Source of the DNA: Nemertoderma westbladi
Taxonomy: Eukaryota; Xenacoelomorpha; Nemertodermatida; Nemertodermatidae
DNA: 60,000 bases
Reading direction: 5' to 3'
Assembly (NCBI GenBank): GCA_032718475.1
Contig: JAUCBJ010004893.1
Location: 126,001-186,000 of the forward strand
The notes under the pieces: generated by a model
What the model was told of the DNA's origin: nothing
Database searches by the model: none
Seen by the model: the letters and a program-made list of their open reading frames with translations, nothing else
Shown: in pieces, positions 56,205 to 60,000 of the stretch
Layout of the letters: each line of letters opens with the position of its first letter
How positions within the stretch are numbered: the stretch's first letter is position 1
Position numbers and translations under genes: made by a program

Positions 56205-59200
56205 CCACAGAACCTCATGTACTCTCCACTCCATCTTCTACACCCTCCATAGATTCTCCTATATTCCAAACGTTATCTTGTATAGCCGCCACCGTTCTTC
56301 CCATACCCCCCACTCCTTCAAAACCTGTAAATTTTTCATTATCACTTTCATCCCGACCCTCCACAGATCCACCTGTACCTTCCACTCCATCTTCCCCACC
56401 CTCCTCAGATCCTCCTGTACTTCCCACTCCGTATCCCACACCCTCCACAGATCCTCCTGTACTTCTCACCCTGTCTCCTACACCCTCCACAGATCCTCCT
56501 GTACTTGTCACCCTGTCTCCCACACCCTCCCCAGATCCTTCTGTACTTCCCACTCCGTCTCCCACACCCTCCACAGATCCTCCTGTACTTGTCACCCTGT
56601 CTCCCACACCCTCCACAGATCCTTCTGTACTTCCCAATCCGTCTCCCACACCCTCCACAGATCCTCCTGTACTTGTCACCCTGTCTCCCACACCCTCCAC
56701 AGATCCTCCTGTACTTCTCACCCTGTCTCCCACACCCTCCCCAGATCCTTCTGTACTTCCCAATCCGTCTCCCACACCCTCCACAGATCCTCCTGTACTT
56801 CTCACCCTGTCTCCCACACCCTCCACAGATCCTCCTGTACTTCTCACCCTGTCTCCTACACCCTCCACAGATCCTCCTGTACTTGTCACCCTGTCTCCCA
56901 CACCCTCCACAGATCCTCCTGTACTTTTCACCCTGTCTCCTACACCCTCCACAGATCCTCCTGTACTTGTCACCCTGTCTCCCACATCCTCCACAGATCC
57001 TCCTGTACTTCTCACCCTGTCTCCCACACCCTCCCCAGATCCTTCTGTACTTCCCACTCCGTCTCCCACACCCTCCACAGATCCTCCTGTACTTGTCACC
57101 CTGTCTCCCACACCCTCCACAGATCCTCCTGTACTTCTCACTCCGTCTCCCACACCCTCCACAGATCCTCCTGTACTTCCTACTCCGTCTCCCACACCCT
57201 CCACAGATCCTCCTGTACTTCTCACCCTGTCTCCCACACCCTCCACAGATCCTCCTGTACTTTTCACCCTGTCTCCCACACCCTCCACAGATCCTCCTGT
57301 ACTTCTCACCCTGTCTCCTACACCCTCCACAGATCATCCTGTACTTCTCACCCTGTCTCCTACATCCTCCACAGATCCTCATGTACTTGTCACCCTGTCT
57401 CCCACACCCTCCACAGATCCTCCTGTACTTTTCACCCTGTCTCCTACACCCTCCACAGATCCTCCTGTACTTGTCACCCTGTCTCCCACACCCTCCACAG
57501 ATCCTCCTGTACTTCTCACCCTGTCTCCCACACCCTCCCCAGATCCTTCTGTACTTCCCAATCCGTCTCCCACACCCTCCACAGATCCTCCTGTACTTGT
57601 CACCCTGTCTCCCACACCCTCCACAGATCCTCCTGTATTTCTCACTCTGTCTCCCACGCCCTCCACAGATCCTCCTGTACTTCTCACCCTGTCTCCCACA
57701 CCCTCCCCAGATCCTTCTGTACTTCCCAATCCGTCTCCCACACCCTCCACAGATCCTCCTGTACTTCCCACTCCGTCTCCCACACCCTCCACAGATCCTC
57801 CTGTACTTCTCACCCTGTCTCACACACCCTCCACAGATCCTCCTGTACTTCTCACCCTGTCTCCTACACCCTGCACAGATCCTCCTGTACTTGTCACCCT
57901 GTCTCCCACACCCTCCACAGATCCCCCTGTACTTGTCACCCTGTCTCCCACACCCTCCACAGATCCTCCTGTACTTGTCACCCTGTCTCCCACACCCTCC
58001 ACAGATCCTCCTGTACTTGTCACCCTGTCTCCCACACCCTCCACAGATCCTCCTGTACTTCTCACCCTGTCTCCCACACCCTCCACAGATACTCCTGTAC
58101 TTCTCACCCTGTCTCCCACACCCTCCACAGATCCTCCTGTACTTCTCACCCTGCCTCCTACACCCTGCACAGATCCTCCTGTACTTCTCACCCTGTCTCC
58201 TACACCCTCCCCAGATCCTCCTGTACTTCCCAATCCGTCTCCCACACCCTCCACAGATCCTTCTGTACTTCCCAATCCGTCTCCCACACCCTCCACAGAT
58301 CCTCCTGTACTTCCCACTCCGTCTCCCACACCCTCCACAGATCCTCCTGTACTTCTCACCCTGTCTCCTACACCCTCCACAGATCCTCCTGTACTTGTCA
58401 TCCTGTCTCCCACACCCTCCACAGATCCTCCTGTACTTCTCACCCTGTCTCCCACACCCTCCCCAGATCCTCCTGTACTTCCCAATCCGTCTCCCACACC
58501 CTCCACAGATCCTCCTGTACTTCTCACCCTGCCTCCTACACCCTGCAAAGATCATCTTGTACTTCTCAACCTGTCTCCCACACCCTCCACAGATCCTCCT
58601 GTACTTCTCACTCTGTCTCCCACGCCCTCCACAGATCCTCCTTACTTATCACCCTGTCTCCCACACCCTTCACAGATCCTCCTGTACTTCCCACTCCGTC
58701 TCCCACACCCTCCACAGATCCTCCTCTACTTCTCACCCTGCCCCCCACACCCTCCACAGATCATCCTGTACTTCTAACCCTGTCTCCCACACACTCCACA
58801 GATCCTCCTGTACTTCTCACCGTGCCTCCTACACCCTCCACAGATCCTCCTGTACTTCTCAACCTGTCTCCCACGCCCTCCACAGATCCTCCCATACCTC
58901 CCACTCCGTCTCCCACACCCTCCACAGATCCTCCTGTACTTCCTACTCCGTCTCCCACACCCTCCACAGATCATCCTGTACTTCTAACCCTGTCTCCCAC
59001 ACACTCCACAGATCCTCCTGTACTTCTCACCGTGCCTCCTACACCCTCCACAGATCCTCCTGTACTTCTCAACCTGTCTCCCACGCCCTCCACAGATCCT
59101 CCCATACCTCCCACTCCGTCTCCCACACCCTCCACAGATCCTCCTGTACTTCCTACTCCGTCTCCCACACCCTCCACAGATCCTCCTGTACTACCCACTC

Positions 59201-59665
59201 CGTCTCCCACACCATCCACAGATCCTCCTGTACTTTTCACCCTGTCTCCCACACCCTCCACAGATCCTCCTGTACTACCCACTCCGTCTCCCACACCCTC
59301 CACAGATCCCCTGTACTTTTCACCCTGTTTCCCACACCCTCCACAGATCCTCCTGTACTACCCACTCCGTCTCCCACACCCTCCACAGATCCCCTGTACT
59401 TTTCACCCTGTTTCCCACACCCTCCACAGATCCTCCCATTCTCCTCTCGCACCTTTACCTACTGCTCTCGCACTAACTACTCCTCTCGCTCCTCCAACTG
59501 CCCCCTTCCACATCTACCTTTTCCCCTCGCTCCTCCAACTGCTCCCCTTCCACCTCTACCTTTTCCCATCGCACCTCCAACTGCTCCCCTTGCACCTCTA
59601 CCTTTTCCCCTCACACCTCCAACTGCTCCCCTTGCACCTCTATTTTTTTCCCTCCCACCTCTAAC
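56205..59665. repeat. Satellite B, copy 2 (uninterrupted)
   Basis: The 42-bp array corresponding to 45540-52030 without the LINE. The unoccupied LINE target site is CCCACACACTCCACA at 58786-58800. It ends in the same diverged units as copy 1. Confidence 0.92.
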
Positions 59666-60000
59666 TGATCCCCTCACGGAGCTCCCAATCTCCCTCTCCC
59701 AATCGCAGAAGATAGATCTAAGATGGACCGCATTCTATATAAGACAGATCAGTATTATTAGTCATATTTTTATTTACTATCAGAACTAACATAACTACCG
59801 GAACGGCAAGCTGATGTCTAATAAGTAATGAAATGTGGTCTCTATTCTATACCGTAGTCACATAGTGTCTGTATCAGTGTCTTATAACTGGTTCTGGTAA
59901 GGATTACTTTGTTTAGTAGTCAATAGTAAACTCTATGCACTGCGCAGATCTGTAGATCCAATAACTTCGAATCAAACGCAATAAAGAGGCAGCACTGATA
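59666..60000. other. Spacer after satellite B copy 2
   Basis: Identical by eye to 52031-52365, with no gene; the window ends inside it. Confidence 0.7.

Larger units (their letters stand above)
53615..60000 (+). repeat. Large tandem duplication, copy 2 (no LINE; continues past window)
   Basis: Matches 42950-52365 minus the LINE. I noticed only isolated differences: copy 1 CACCCACCACAG vs copy 2 CACCCTCCACAG near 46281/56946, and copy 1 CCTCATG vs copy 2 CCTCCTG near 47173/57838 and 51421/59056. Confidence 0.92.

Noticed and set aside
37532-59665. CRISPR array
   Set aside because: The repeats are head to tail without unique spacers, in a eukaryotic context with introns and LINEs; these are satellites.
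1-60000. tRNA, rRNA or other structured RNA genes
   Set aside because: No cloverleaf, A/B box pair or rRNA-like stretch was recognised on either strand by eye; a dedicated scan was not possible.

Overview
This is a window of nuclear DNA from an animal, probably a marine invertebrate. It is AT-rich, has almost no host genes, and is packed with eukaryotic mobile elements: BEL/Pao-type LTR retroelements, non-LTR elements with APE endonuclease and reverse transcriptase (RT), Mutator-like, hAT-like and piggyBac-like inverted-repeat elements, and long satellites. The one recognisable host gene is the first coding exon of an ERI1-type 3'-5' exoribonuclease. The species cannot be named from the sequence alone.

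Layout. 1-2130: decayed gag-like remnant (+) with two zinc knuckles and an RGR-rich tail. 2658-4905: decayed, 5'-truncated non-LTR RT (+). 4979-18752: a 13.8-kb block bounded by a ~915-bp inverted repeat with TG...CA ends. It holds a broken BEL/Pao gag-protease-RT set (-), an unidentified interrupted frame (5930-6904, -) and a second LTR-like element (14848-17568). 18753-19202: RTE-like fragment abutting the right arm. 21066-24250: decayed CR1/Jockey-like element with a degenerate 2A-like motif. 26469-28133 and 28625-30410: two copies of a Mutator-like non-autonomous element, each with a perfect 9-bp target-site duplication (TSD); the second ends 185 bp before the ERI1 start codon. 30596-31383: ERI1 exon. 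32668-34276: hAT-like element with an 8-bp TSD. 35570-36059: piggyBac-like MITE at TTAA. 37532-44910: a ~44-bp satellite (A). 45540-52030: a 42-bp satellite (B), split by an intact RTE-like LINE (48136-51150). 53361-60000: a near-identical second copy of the A/B satellite block that lacks the LINE.

Four observations stand out. (1) Satellite A looks like an amplified splice acceptor plus the start of the next ERI1 exon: exon 1 stops in phase after T-D-G at a strong donor, and every unit reads ...TTTACAG then P-W-D-M-G-R-F in the matching phase. (2) Five 41-48-bp hairpins between 759 and 11123 share the core AAACC-N4-GGTTT. Their outer arms differ in sequence but still pair, and three lie in coding frames in three different phases, which resembles an in-frame palindromic insertion or a conserved RNA structure. 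(3) The LINE has an intact frame, a perfect 15-bp TSD and an empty site in the paralogous block, so it is either very young or polymorphic. (4) The tandem block (~7.6 kb without the LINE) differs at only a few bases between copies, so it is either a very recent duplication or an assembly/haplotype duplicate.

Overall this is a transposon- and satellite-dominated locus around and inside an apparent long intron of an RNA-processing gene. Most retroelement frames are dead. The LINE at 48136-51150 is the only element that looks complete.
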